Part shown: piece by piece, positions 1 through 6,031 of the stretch
Layout: the number at the start of each line of letters is the position of its first letter
How positions within the stretch are numbered: the first letter of the stretch is position 1
From: an uncultured Prevotellaceae bacterium
GTDB lineage: Bacteria; Bacteroidota; Bacteroidia; Bacteroidales; Bacteroidaceae
Length of the DNA: 6,897 bases
Assembly: GCA_946403615.1 (NCBI GenBank)
Contig: CAMJAO010000112.1
Span: forward strand, 1-6,897
Direction: 5' to 3'
The notes under the pieces: model-generated
What the model was told of the DNA's origin: nothing
The model's database searches: none
The model's input: only the letters and a program-made list of their open reading frames with translations
Made by a program: the position numbers and the translations under genes

Positions 1-168
1 GGTCTATTGGCTCATGAGCTGATGTATTATGGTGTCAGTGCCATTTGCCTAATTACTACGGGCAGCCATCAGGAAGGGTTGCGGGTTTGTACCTCGTTCA
101 TCCGCGACAATCAGTACGAACTACTCGATGAGCGAATGGCGGTGTTTGCTGAAAACAATCCCTTGTAA
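1..168 (+). CDS. C-terminal end of a probable PLP-dependent aminotransferase (class I/II), partial
   Basis: Frame 1 is open from the first base and stops at TAA 166-168, giving the last 55 residues of a protein that begins outside the window. The segment reads GLLAHELMYYGVSAICL, then TTGSHQEGLRVC, and ends DERMAVFAENNPL. The pattern of a helix, 'YGVSAI', 'TTGS', 'GLR(A/V)C' and a closing 'LL(D/E)ERM..F' helix resembles the C-terminal small domain of fold-type I aminotransferases of Bacteroidota that use pyridoxal phosphate to move amino groups between amino acids and 2-oxo acids in the cytoplasm. The PLP lysine and the rest of the catalytic domain lie upstream and cannot be seen, so substrate and exact family are inferred from a short tail only. 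It converges on the GTPase gene with a shared hairpin between them. Confidence 0.55.
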   Translation, partial: GLLAHELMYYGVSAICLITTGSHQEGLRVCTSFIRDNQYELLDERMAVFAENNPL

Positions 169-172
169 AAAT

Positions 173-201
173 AACAGAGACGTCAATATGGCGTCTCTGT
201 T
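173..201. terminator. Bidirectional intrinsic terminator between convergent genes
   Basis: A perfect 10-bp inverted repeat (AACAGAGACG at 173-182, CGTCTCTGTT at 192-201) encloses a 9-base loop. It lies five bases after the stop of the upstream plus-strand gene and 30 bases after the stop of the minus-strand GTPase. On the plus strand the stem runs into TTTTA; on the minus strand it is followed by TTATTTTT. It can therefore end transcripts from both directions. Confidence 0.8.
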
Positions 202-231
202 TTATTCGGAGGGATGCGGTCAAAACTACCT

Positions 232-1506
232 TCAGTCGAGACAACGATCCAATTCTTTTTCGATACTTTCGCGGTCGAGGTGCTGGCCGATGAACACCAG
301 TTTTTGCATACGGTCACCATACTGTTGGTCCCAATCGCGACGCAACCCGGGTTCACGCATCATCAGTTCGGCCAATTCATCCTCGGGCATTGTGGCGTAC
401 CATTGACCAGCGTTGCGAAGTGATACCTGTCGGCCTGCCTGCTCAAAGACATAACATGTGTCGGGCTCTTCGCGAAACCAGCAAATGCCTTTGCAGCGAA
501 TCACTCCCTTGGGCCATCTGCGCGCTACGAACTCGTCGAACCATCCAAGGTCAAAAGCCTGTCGACGATAGTATACATATGTGCCGATGCCGTATTCTTC
601 TACTTCGCCGCCATCGTGGTGATGGTGGTGATGGTGATGATGATGATGCCCTTCATCATGATGATGCTCTTCTTGCTCGTCATCATCTTCATCATGGTCA
701 TGATGATGGCCATCTTCGTGGTCATGTTCTTCATCCTCTTCTTCCTCCTCTTCTTCCTCCTCTTCTTCATCATGATGTTTTTCCACCTCTTGTATCCATG
801 CTGCAGAGGTGGCCACTTCATTGAAGTCAAATGCTCCTGTGCCGAGTATGCGGTCGAGATCCACATTGCCATAATCGCAATTAATGATTTCCGCTTTCGG
901 TTGTAGGGCTCGGATGATTTGATGAAGTCGTTCTAATTCCTCTGCACTTACCTCAGAGGCTTTATTCAGTAGGATGATATTGCAAAATTCAATCTGCTGA
1001 ATGACGAGATTCTCGATGTCGTCTTCCTCTATGTCTTGCTTGAGCAAATTGAGACCGTTGCCGAACTCATCTCTCATACGGAGGGCGTCAACCACTGTGA
1101 CGACACAGTCAAGGCGGGCTATGCCGTCGCGTATATATTCGGGTCCCATAGTGGGGATGGAACAGATGGTTTGGGCAATGGGGGCGGGCTCACAAATACC
1201 GCTGGCTTCAATGACAATATAGTCAAATCGGCGCATACGCATGATATCGCGCAACTGTTCTATCAGGTCCATCTTCAGCGTGCAGCAGATACATCCGTTT
1301 TGCAGAGCCACTAACGACTCGTCTTTTTTGCCCACGACACCGCCTTGTTCTATCAGCGTCGCGTCAATGTTCACCTCGCCGATGTCATTGACTATCACAG
1401 CGAATTTGATTCCGCGCTCATTTGTCAGAATGCGGTTTACCAATGTCGTCTTTCCGCTGCCCAGATAACCCGTGAGCAGCAATATGGGTATTTCTTGTAT
1501 TTCCAT
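232..1506 (-). CDS. COG0523/CobW-family (G3E) GTPase with acidic and histidine-rich insert, probable metallochaperone
   Basis: A 424-residue G3E-family GTPase. Seen in order: Walker A GYLGSGKTT (residues 13-21), the COG0523 metal-binding motif GCICC (71-75), switch/Walker B region EASGICEP (100-107), a G4-like NKAS (181-184), a low-complexity stretch (about 243-300) with 11 consecutive Glu and 11 consecutive His, and a CobW C-terminal domain (about 301-424). The family couples GTP hydrolysis to delivery of metal ions, most often zinc, to client proteins in the cytoplasm; the CxCC motif and the His/Asp/Glu run fit metal binding, but the metal is inferred. The start is the ATG at 1506. The frame can be extended to a TTG at 1539, but that codon lies inside the likely -7 promoter box (1537-1544), so it would not be transcribed. 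G4 is usually NKxD; here the Asp is Ser. It is transcribed alone, divergent from the phosphatase gene. No Zur-type operator was recognised. Confidence 0.9.
   Translation of the reverse strand: MEIQEIPILLLTGYLGSGKTTLVNRILTNERGIKFAVIVNDIGEVNIDATLIEQGGVVGKKDESLVALQNGCICCTLKMDLIEQLRDIMRMRRFDYIVIEASGICEPAPIAQTICSIPTMGPEYIRDGIARLDCVVTVVDALRMRDEFGNGLNLLKQDIEEDDIENLVIQQIEFCNIILLNKASEVSAEELERLHQIIRALQPKAEIINCDYGNVDLDRILGTGAFDFNEVATSAAWIQEVEKHHDEEEEEEEEEEEDEEHDHEDGHHHDHDEDDDEQEEHHHDEGHHHHHHHHHHHDGGEVEEYGIGTYVYYRRQAFDLGWFDEFVARRWPKGVIRCKGICWFREEPDTCYVFEQAGRQVSLRNAGQWYATMPEDELAELMMREPGLRRDWDQQYGDRMQKLVFIGQHLDRESIEKELDRCLD
610..780 (-). repeat. Low-complexity coding repeat: His-rich and Glu-rich codon tracts in the GTPase
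   Basis: On the minus strand, 751-783 is a run of 11 GAA/GAG codons in which the 12-base unit GAAGAAGAGGAG occurs nearly three times. Around 619-651 is a run of 11 CAT/CAC codons, and mixed His/Asp/Glu codons lie between. Units are multiples of three, so gain or loss would keep the frame. The tract is coding and probably metal-binding; it is not a CRISPR or an intergenic repeat. Confidence 0.75.
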
Positions 1507-1536
1507 ATCGGTTTTCTCGATTTTTGTTTTGGTGCG

Positions 1537-1544
1537 CAAAGGTA
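1537..1544 (-). promoter_or_regulatory. Bacteroidota -7 promoter element for the GTPase gene
   Basis: Read on the minus strand the bases are TACCTTTG, an exact match to the Bacteroidota TAnnTTTG box. Transcription would begin a few bases downstream, leaving a short leader of roughly 25 bases before the ATG at 1506. The -33 element is weak (TGTG at about 1566-1563). Confidence 0.6.
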
Positions 1545-1588
1545 GGACTTTTTTCTCAAAAACACACTTTTATCTCGAATAAAACCAT

Positions 1589-1596
1589 TACTTTTG
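1589..1596 (+). promoter_or_regulatory. Candidate -7 promoter element for the phosphatase gene
   Basis: TACTTTTG matches TAnnTTTG and lies about 70 bases before the ATG at 1665. The expected -33 position carries only a T run (around 1568-1571), so support is moderate. With the minus-strand box at 1537-1544 it forms a divergent promoter region. Confidence 0.5.
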
Positions 1597-1664
1597 CCAA
1601 ATATTTGACAACTCGTCTTCAATAGGTGAGGAAAGGCAAGACATAAATCGATAATAATATCTTC

Positions 1665-2165
1665 ATGGTTAAATCAGAATCTTATAAGACAACTAATATC
1701 CTCTTTATCTGTCTCGGAAATATTTGTCGTTCACCGGCGGCTGAGGCAGTAATGCGCCATTTGATTGATTTGCAAGGGCTTAGCCATTGCTTTTCTGTGG
1801 CATCTGCTGCTATTGGCCCTTGGCATGTCGGTGAGTTGCCTGATAGTCGCATGCGTCGTCATGCCGCTCGTCGTGGCTATCAACTCAATAGCCGTGGACA
1901 GCAGTTTAATGCCTCTTATTTCAACCGTTTCGACTATGTCATAGTTATGGACGAGGAGAATTATCGCGCCGTCACCTCAATGGCGCGTAATGAAGAGGAA
2001 CGCGGCAAAGTGCTCCGCATGAGAGATTATTTCAATACATACAAAGGCCGCCATTCCGTGCCCGATCCTTATTATGGTTCTGATCGTGATTTTGATATTG
2101 CTCTCGACCTGATCGAGGACGGCTGCCAACAATTACTTCAATCATTTATCCGGCATAGGAATTGA
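1665..2165 (+). CDS. Low-molecular-weight protein tyrosine phosphatase
   Basis: A 166-residue cytoplasmic phosphatase of the LMW-PTP family, which removes phosphate from phosphotyrosine through a cysteinyl-phosphate intermediate. The P-loop CLGNICRS occupies residues 16-23: Cys16 is the nucleophile and Arg22 binds phosphate (CX5R-S). The general-acid loop DPYYG is at 134-138, with Asp134 as proton donor. WHVGELPD (53-60) and the closing helix (about 142-163) also fit the family. Length is usual for the family, with about ten extra residues before the first strand (NILFICLGN). The ATG at 1665 is the first start in frame with the conserved core; no clear Shine-Dalgarno is seen, as is common in Bacteroidota. 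In this phylum such enzymes may act with capsule tyrosine kinases, but no kinase is in view. It is a single-gene unit closed by the terminator at 2233-2267. Confidence 0.92.
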   Translation: MVKSESYKTTNILFICLGNICRSPAAEAVMRHLIDLQGLSHCFSVASAAIGPWHVGELPDSRMRRHAARRGYQLNSRGQQFNASYFNRFDYVIVMDEENYRAVTSMARNEEERGKVLRMRDYFNTYKGRHSVPDPYYGSDRDFDIALDLIEDGCQQLLQSFIRHRN

Positions 2166-2232
2166 CGTTTTGCTATACTTTGGTAGTGTTCATATTACTT
2201 AATTTGATAATAATTCTTATTCAGATAATTTT

Positions 2233-2267
2233 GGAAGGATGTTTTTTTATAACACCCTTCCTTTTTT
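2233..2267 (+). terminator. Intrinsic terminator after the phosphatase gene
   Basis: GGAAGG (2233-2238) pairs with CCTTCC (2256-2261). After one A·C mismatch, TGTT (2240-2243) pairs with AACA (2251-2254), closing a short T-rich loop. Six T residues follow at 2262-2267. It lies 68 bases after the stop codon and just before the next promoter, so it insulates the secretion operon from the phosphatase. Confidence 0.82.
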
Positions 2268-2277
2268 GTCTATTTTT

Positions 2278-2309
2278 TTTGCTGAATTGTCGATAATTTC
2301 TTATATTTG
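2278..2309 (+). promoter_or_regulatory. Strong Bacteroidota-type promoter of the secretion operon
   Basis: A -33 element TTTG (2278-2281) is followed by a 20-base spacer and a -7 box TATATTTG (2302-2309), both close to the Bacteroidota sigma-ABfr consensus (TTTG, 19-21 bases, TAnnTTTG). Transcription should start near 2315, leaving a leader of about 180 bases before the ATG at 2497. Confidence 0.78.
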
Positions 2310-2367
2310 CAACGTTAATCCTTTTCTCTTGAAGGAAGGTAAACAACAGCATGTCATATCTGTAACT

Positions 2368-2476
2368 GGAAATCAGTGCAAATGGAATGCTTAAAACTAA
2401 ATAAAACCCGACAGAAACGTGTCTTCGCATGCCATGATGCGATGACCCTCTATTTTTGTTTCCACTGATTTTTTTG
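2368..2476 (+). promoter_or_regulatory. Candidate leader attenuator ahead of the antiterminator gene
   Basis: AAATCAGTG (2370-2378) is perfectly complementary to CACTGATTT (2463-2471), and the right arm runs into an unbroken T tract ending at 2475, as in an intrinsic terminator. G2368 and G2369 can add G·U pairs. Nested inside is a second hairpin: GTC-T-TCGCAT (2421-2430) with ATGCGA-T-GAC (2437-2446), six-base loop and one T·T mismatch. A competing small stem GACA/TGTC (around 2410-2423) overlaps the inner hairpin. This is pattern-level evidence only; folding energy was not computed. Its place in front of a NusG-type antiterminator fits control of read-through. Confidence 0.45.
2382..2468 (+). 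CDS. Possible 28-residue leader peptide
   Basis: An ATG at 2382 opens a frame of 28 codons ending at TGA 2466-2468. It begins MECLKLNKTRQ and ends TLYFCFH. The start lies just after the left arm of the outer leader stem and the stop lies within its right arm, so ribosomes on this frame would disrupt both hairpins. A GGA lies 11 bases before the ATG, inside the outer stem. No homolog is recognised, and a frame this short can arise by chance, so it is listed as a candidate only. Confidence 0.2.
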   Translation: MECLKLNKTRQKRVFACHDAMTLYFCFH

Positions 2477-2496
2477 TTTATTTTCTACAAGATGCC

Positions 2497-3051
2497 ATGA
2501 ACAACGAGATGCATTGGTTTCCTATGAGGGTCACTTACCGGCGCGAGTTGAAAGTGAAAGACTATCTCGATACGTGCGACATTGAGTGCTTTGTGCCAAT
2601 GCAATATCAGTGGAACGGTGATATGGAAGGAAAGAAAAGAGTTCTTCAACCTGCTATCCATAATCTTATCTTTGTTCATTCCACTCAACAACAACTCACC
2701 GAACTTAAAATGACGAGGCAGGAACTTTTGCCCATGCGCTATATCATGTTACCCAAACAAAACGGGGAGAAGGAGATCCTGACCGTGCCAGACCGCCAAA
2801 TGGAGAATTTCATACGCGTGGCTTCCGTTCAGGACGATAGCGTGATGTTTCTCACTTATAGCGACTTCATACGCAAAGAAGGGAGAAAGGTTCGTGTCAT
2901 CGAGGGAACGTTTGCCGGTGTAGAAGGTGTTGTTAAGAGGATAAAAAACAATAAGCATGTGGTCGTTCAAATTGAAGGACTTGCGGCTGTGGCCATCACT
3001 TTTGTACCTCCTGCATTTCTCCAATTTGTCAATGACACCTCGGAAAAATAA
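2497..3051 (+). CDS. UpxY-type NusG-family transcription antiterminator
   Basis: A 184-residue specialised NusG paralog. The N-terminal NGN domain spans about residues 5-115 (HWFPMRVTYRRELKVKDYL near the start, then the AIHNLIFVHST strand at 53-63). A C-terminal KOW domain follows at about 128-178, with GRKVRVIEGTFAGVEGVVKR (129-148) as its core. Length and layout match the UpxY proteins of Bacteroides, which bind RNA polymerase early in capsule operons and prevent premature termination in the leader. NusG-family NGN domains contact the polymerase clamp; KOW contacts ribosomal protein S10 or Rho in other members. It is the first gene after a strong promoter and long leader and lies 56 bases before the TssH gene. 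By analogy it would promote elongation through this operon and perhaps its own leader; that the target is a T6SS operon and not a capsule operon is inferred from position. Confidence 0.85.
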   Translation: MNNEMHWFPMRVTYRRELKVKDYLDTCDIECFVPMQYQWNGDMEGKKRVLQPAIHNLIFVHSTQQQLTELKMTRQELLPMRYIMLPKQNGEKEILTVPDRQMENFIRVASVQDDSVMFLTYSDFIRKEGRKVRVIEGTFAGVEGVVKRIKNNKHVVVQIEGLAAVAITFVPPAFLQFVNDTSEK

Positions 3052-3107
3052 CTTCAATTTTATCTAACTTATATTCCTGACATCAAACAATCTAATAACA
3101 TACCACT

Positions 3108-5405
3108 ATGAGTAAGTACACGAAGCATTTAGAGAATCTGCCTTTCGATTTGATGCACATTGCACAGTCGTTTGCCACTGACAACAAGTCGCCGAAGGTG
3201 GAACCCGCGCACCTCATGAGGGCACTGCTCCATAAAAAGGCCGGACTGGTCAATTTCATCGAAGACACACTCGATTCTGACTATTACTATATGGTCGATT
3301 GGGCTGATGTCAGGATGCGTCAGTGCGACAAATCGCCATACGCAATGAAAGGATTTGACCTCTCACGTGAGTCTGAAGCCGTTGTGGCACAGGCTGTGGA
3401 AATCAGTGAGAAATACGGATTACCCGAAATCAATGCCGTTTGTCTGTTGGCTGCATTGGTTACCCCAGGTATCGGGTTCACCTATGAGCAGTTGAAAACC
3501 CTCCCATTACAAGCCGACAAGGTGATGAGCACTCTTGGAAGTGCTGTCCCCATGAAGACGGCTTCTACAGAACAGAAATCGGGCGTTGCTGCAGTCGTGG
3601 CTGACTCCGATTATTGTGTTCCGATGCTTTCGGCTGTACCACAAACTGATATCACAGGATTTGATAGTGAAATTAGATCCATTGTCGAGGTGCTGGCACG
3701 CAAAGACAGGGCAAATGTACTCATTGTAGGTGAGACGGGGGTGGGTAAGACCAGCCTCATCCATGCCATTCTGCAAAGATTATCACGACAGGAAGTGCCA
3801 GCCTCACTCAAAGCGTTGCAACCCTATGAACTCGATCTCATCGCACTGAGTCAGGGCGTCAGTTACAAAGGTGAGATAGAAGACCGGTTCAAACAGGTCA
3901 CAGAATCCTTGGCTGCACAAACGCAGCCCCTGCTTGTAGTCGAGAATTTCCATCGTGTAGAAGACAAGCAGTCTGTACTCAACGGCATTTTGCCGGGATT
4001 GAAGAAACTGTTGTCGAAAAACATGCTGCAAGTGTTGCTTACTTCTACCATCGACGGTTATACCAAGGAAATAGAAAAAGACAAGGAATTGACAGCATTC
4101 TTTGAGAAAATGACCGTAGAAGAGCCGTCTGAAGAGCAGGCTGTGAATATTCTTGAGAACAGAAAAGGCGCATACGAGGAATTCCACGGACTGCCCATCG
4201 CTGACGATGTCCCGGCTGAAATTGTCAGACTCGCTAAGCGATATATGCCCGACAGGCATCTTCCGTCCTCAGCCCTTGATCTGCTCGACAGAGCCATGGC
4301 CTCACTCAAAATCGCCAATGAGATGGCTGTACTTGAGAACAATGAGACTGAGAAAAAAGAGCAACTGCAAAAAGAGGCGGTGCGCGATGTGGTCTCAAAG
4401 ATGACAGGCATCCCCATGGGTAATATTCAGTCAGAGGAACGTGAGAAATTATCCAATGCCGCAGATATACTTCACAAAAGGGTGGTTGGTCAAGACCATG
4501 CTGTCAAGAGTATCCTTGACGCGATTTATGAGTCAAGGTCGGGGTTGAACAAAAAAGGACAACCTATGGGCTCGTTCTTCTTCCTTGGTCCTACGGGTAC
4601 GGGTAAAACTGAATTGGCTAAATCTCTTGCCGACTTCCTCTTCAATGACGAGACGGCCATGCTGCGCTTTGATATGTCAGAATACAAGGAGGAACACTCT
4701 GTGGCACTGCTTTATGGTGCGCCTCCGGGATATGTAGGATACGAGGAGGGTGGCTTGCTTGTTAATCAGATTCGCCAACATCCTTATTCTGTTGTACTCT
4801 TCGATGAAATAGAGAAGGCTCACAAGTCGGTGTTCGATCTCTTCTTGCAAATTCTCGATGAGGGCAAATTGCATGACCGTCTCGGTAGGGTAGGTGATTT
4901 CTCCAACTCGCTCATCATCTTTACTTCCAATATAGGTAGCGAATACATCTTTAAGTCGTTTGGCGAAGGGAAGGTTCCAACACATGACCAGTTGCTCGAG
5001 GTGATGCAAGGACAATTCCGCCCCGAATTCCTCGCACGTCTCACTGAGATTGTACCGTTCTCGCCAATTACGACGGAAATGATTGACCGTATCTTCGACA
5101 TCCACATCAAGAACCTGCTCAAAACTCTCAGGGAGCAGAATGTGGAACTGGTCATCGATGAGACGGCACGCAAATATGTAACAAGGGTGGGATTCAATGC
5201 GCATTATGGAGCGCGCCCCATTCTCGGCATTATCAGAAAGGAGATACGCCGACCGCTTTCGAAACTCATCATTTCTGGCGACATCACCCCTGGCGACACC
5301 GTTACAATGAAATATGACGAGGAGAAAAAAGAAATAGCATGGGAAATTGATACTCCAGATGCTCCTGACACCTCCGAGGTCTCAGATACTCCTGCTGAGA
5401 GTTAA
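3108..5405 (+). CDS. tssH: TssH/ClpV-type AAA+ ATPase of a type VI secretion system
   Basis: A 765-residue two-ring Clp/HSP100 protein. An N-domain (about 1-145) is followed by D1 with Walker A GETGVGKT (208-215) and YKG pore loop (253-255), then D2 with Walker A GPTGTGKT (494-501), pore loop GYVGYEEGG (541-549), Walker B VVLFDEIEKAH (562-572), sensor-1 TSN (606-608), FRPEFLAR with the arginine finger (637-644) and sensor-2 GAR (701-703). D1 is altered: its Walker B reads VVENFH where IDEIH is usual, and the usual Arg-Arg pair after sensor 1 is Ala330-Phe331. D2 should carry the ATPase work. Only about 30 residues join D1 and D2, so the long ClpB coiled-coil M-domain is missing. No ClpP-docking IGF/IGL loop is seen. 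The tail is acidic. Lying directly before TssB and TssC, it is most likely the unfoldase that disassembles contracted sheaths. A ClpB chaperone is the alternative, made less likely by the context. Confidence 0.85.
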   Translation: MSKYTKHLENLPFDLMHIAQSFATDNKSPKVEPAHLMRALLHKKAGLVNFIEDTLDSDYYYMVDWADVRMRQCDKSPYAMKGFDLSRESEAVVAQAVEISEKYGLPEINAVCLLAALVTPGIGFTYEQLKTLPLQADKVMSTLGSAVPMKTASTEQKSGVAAVVADSDYCVPMLSAVPQTDITGFDSEIRSIVEVLARKDRANVLIVGETGVGKTSLIHAILQRLSRQEVPASLKALQPYELDLIALSQGVSYKGEIEDRFKQVTESLAAQTQPLLVVENFHRVEDKQSVLNGILPGLKKLLSKNMLQVLLTSTIDGYTKEIEKDKELTAFFEKMTVEEPSEEQAVNILENRKGAYEEFHGLPIADDVPAEIVRLAKRYMPDRHLPSSALDLLDRAMASLKIANEMAVLENNETEKKEQLQKEAVRDVVSKMTGIPMGNIQSEEREKLSNAADILHKRVVGQDHAVKSILDAIYESRSGLNKKGQPMGSFFFLGPTGTGKTELAKSLADFLFNDETAMLRFDMSEYKEEHSVALLYGAPPGYVGYEEGGLLVNQIRQHPYSVVLFDEIEKAHKSVFDLFLQILDEGKLHDRLGRVGDFSNSLIIFTSNIGSEYIFKSFGEGKVPTHDQLLEVMQGQFRPEFLARLTEIVPFSPITTEMIDRIFDIHIKNLLKTLREQNVELVIDETARKYVTRVGFNAHYGARPILGIIRKEIRRPLSKLIISGDITPGDTVTMKYDEEKKEIAWEIDTPDAPDTSEVSDTPAES

Positions 5406-5474
5406 TCCCCATTCTACCCATATCTCCCTTATTTCCAATAGAACAAATTCTTAATCATTTAATTATCAATAATC

Positions 5475-5930
5475 ATGGCAAAAAAAACAGTTATCTCTAA
5501 AGTGCTGGATGCAGAGGCACAGGATGGTATCATTGAGTTCCCGCAAAACAGAACTCTCTATGCTGACCAATTTACTGACGAGGCTCCTAACACAGACGAG
5601 GAAAGAGAAGGGTTCAAGCCCAAAAACATGAAAGAAGTGTTCGAACATTATCAGCCTAGCAAGAAAGGTGTGGCTCTAGAGACCGAAGAGGGTGGTGCCG
5701 CGTTTGAAGACTTCGACTTCAAGTCTATTAAAGACTTTGAAGATGAACAACTCATCGCACAAAGCGAACTGCTGGGCGAAGAAAAAGCGAAGATTGATGC
5801 GTTCAACTCTGTCATCAGACAACTGGAGAAAAACAAAACACTCCGCAACACCTTGAAAGACGAGGCCGCAAGAGGTAACCTGAAAGATGCGCTCAAGGCT
5901 CTGCTTGCAGAACTCGAAGATGCTGAGTAA
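5475..5930 (+). CDS. tssB: Type VI secretion contractile sheath small subunit TssB (VipA)
   Basis: A 151-residue acidic protein with no signal peptide or membrane segment. The N-terminal half carries FPQNRTLYADQF (22-33), as in Bacteroidota TssB proteins, then NMKEVFEHYQP (51-61). The beta segment EEGGAAFEDFDFKSIKDF (71-88) is the VipA/TssB core, in which 'F.(S/D)(I/L).DF' is typical. Residues 100-149 form a helix rich in Lys and Glu that packs against TssC in known sheaths. TssB and TssC interlock to build the tube that contracts to drive the Hcp/VgrG needle out of the cell. The start at 5475 (MAKKTVISKV) follows an A/T-rich stretch, and the gene lies 69 bases after tssH and about 100 before tssC. 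Family assignment rests on recalled sequence patterns and on the order TssH-TssB-TssC. Confidence 0.82.
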   Translation: MAKKTVISKVLDAEAQDGIIEFPQNRTLYADQFTDEAPNTDEEREGFKPKNMKEVFEHYQPSKKGVALETEEGGAAFEDFDFKSIKDFEDEQLIAQSELLGEEKAKIDAFNSVIRQLEKNKTLRNTLKDEAARGNLKDALKALLAELEDAE

Positions 5931-6031
5931 AAGGTCTGTATTGCTCACGATTGGCAAAGGCTATAATAAAGCATCGTTTTTAATTTATTTCTCAACAATT
6001 AATTATTAAATTTTTCATCACCGTGGAAGAA

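Noticed and set aside
616..906. Plus-strand reading frame rich in Met, Phe, Leu and Val that looks like a membrane protein.
   Set aside because: It is the complement of the His/Glu codon runs in the GTPase; the hydrophobicity is a by-product of reading CAT/GAA repeats backwards.
1507..1539. Longer GTPase start at a TTG codon, adding 11 residues.
   Set aside because: The codon lies within the TACCTTTG promoter box, and the conserved domain starts right after the ATG at 1506.
2221..2430. Minus-strand frame of 69 residues in the gap before the antiterminator gene.
   Set aside because: It overlaps a terminator, a promoter and a leader on the opposite strand, and the protein is low-complexity with no recognisable feature.
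3804..4417. Two long minus-strand frames (3804-4259 and 4058-4417) opposite tssH.
   Set aside because: They are antisense to clearly conserved AAA+ coding sequence; no family pattern is visible.
4677..5204. Minus-strand frame of 175 residues.
   Set aside because: It is opposite the conserved D2 domain of TssH and has no recognisable motif.
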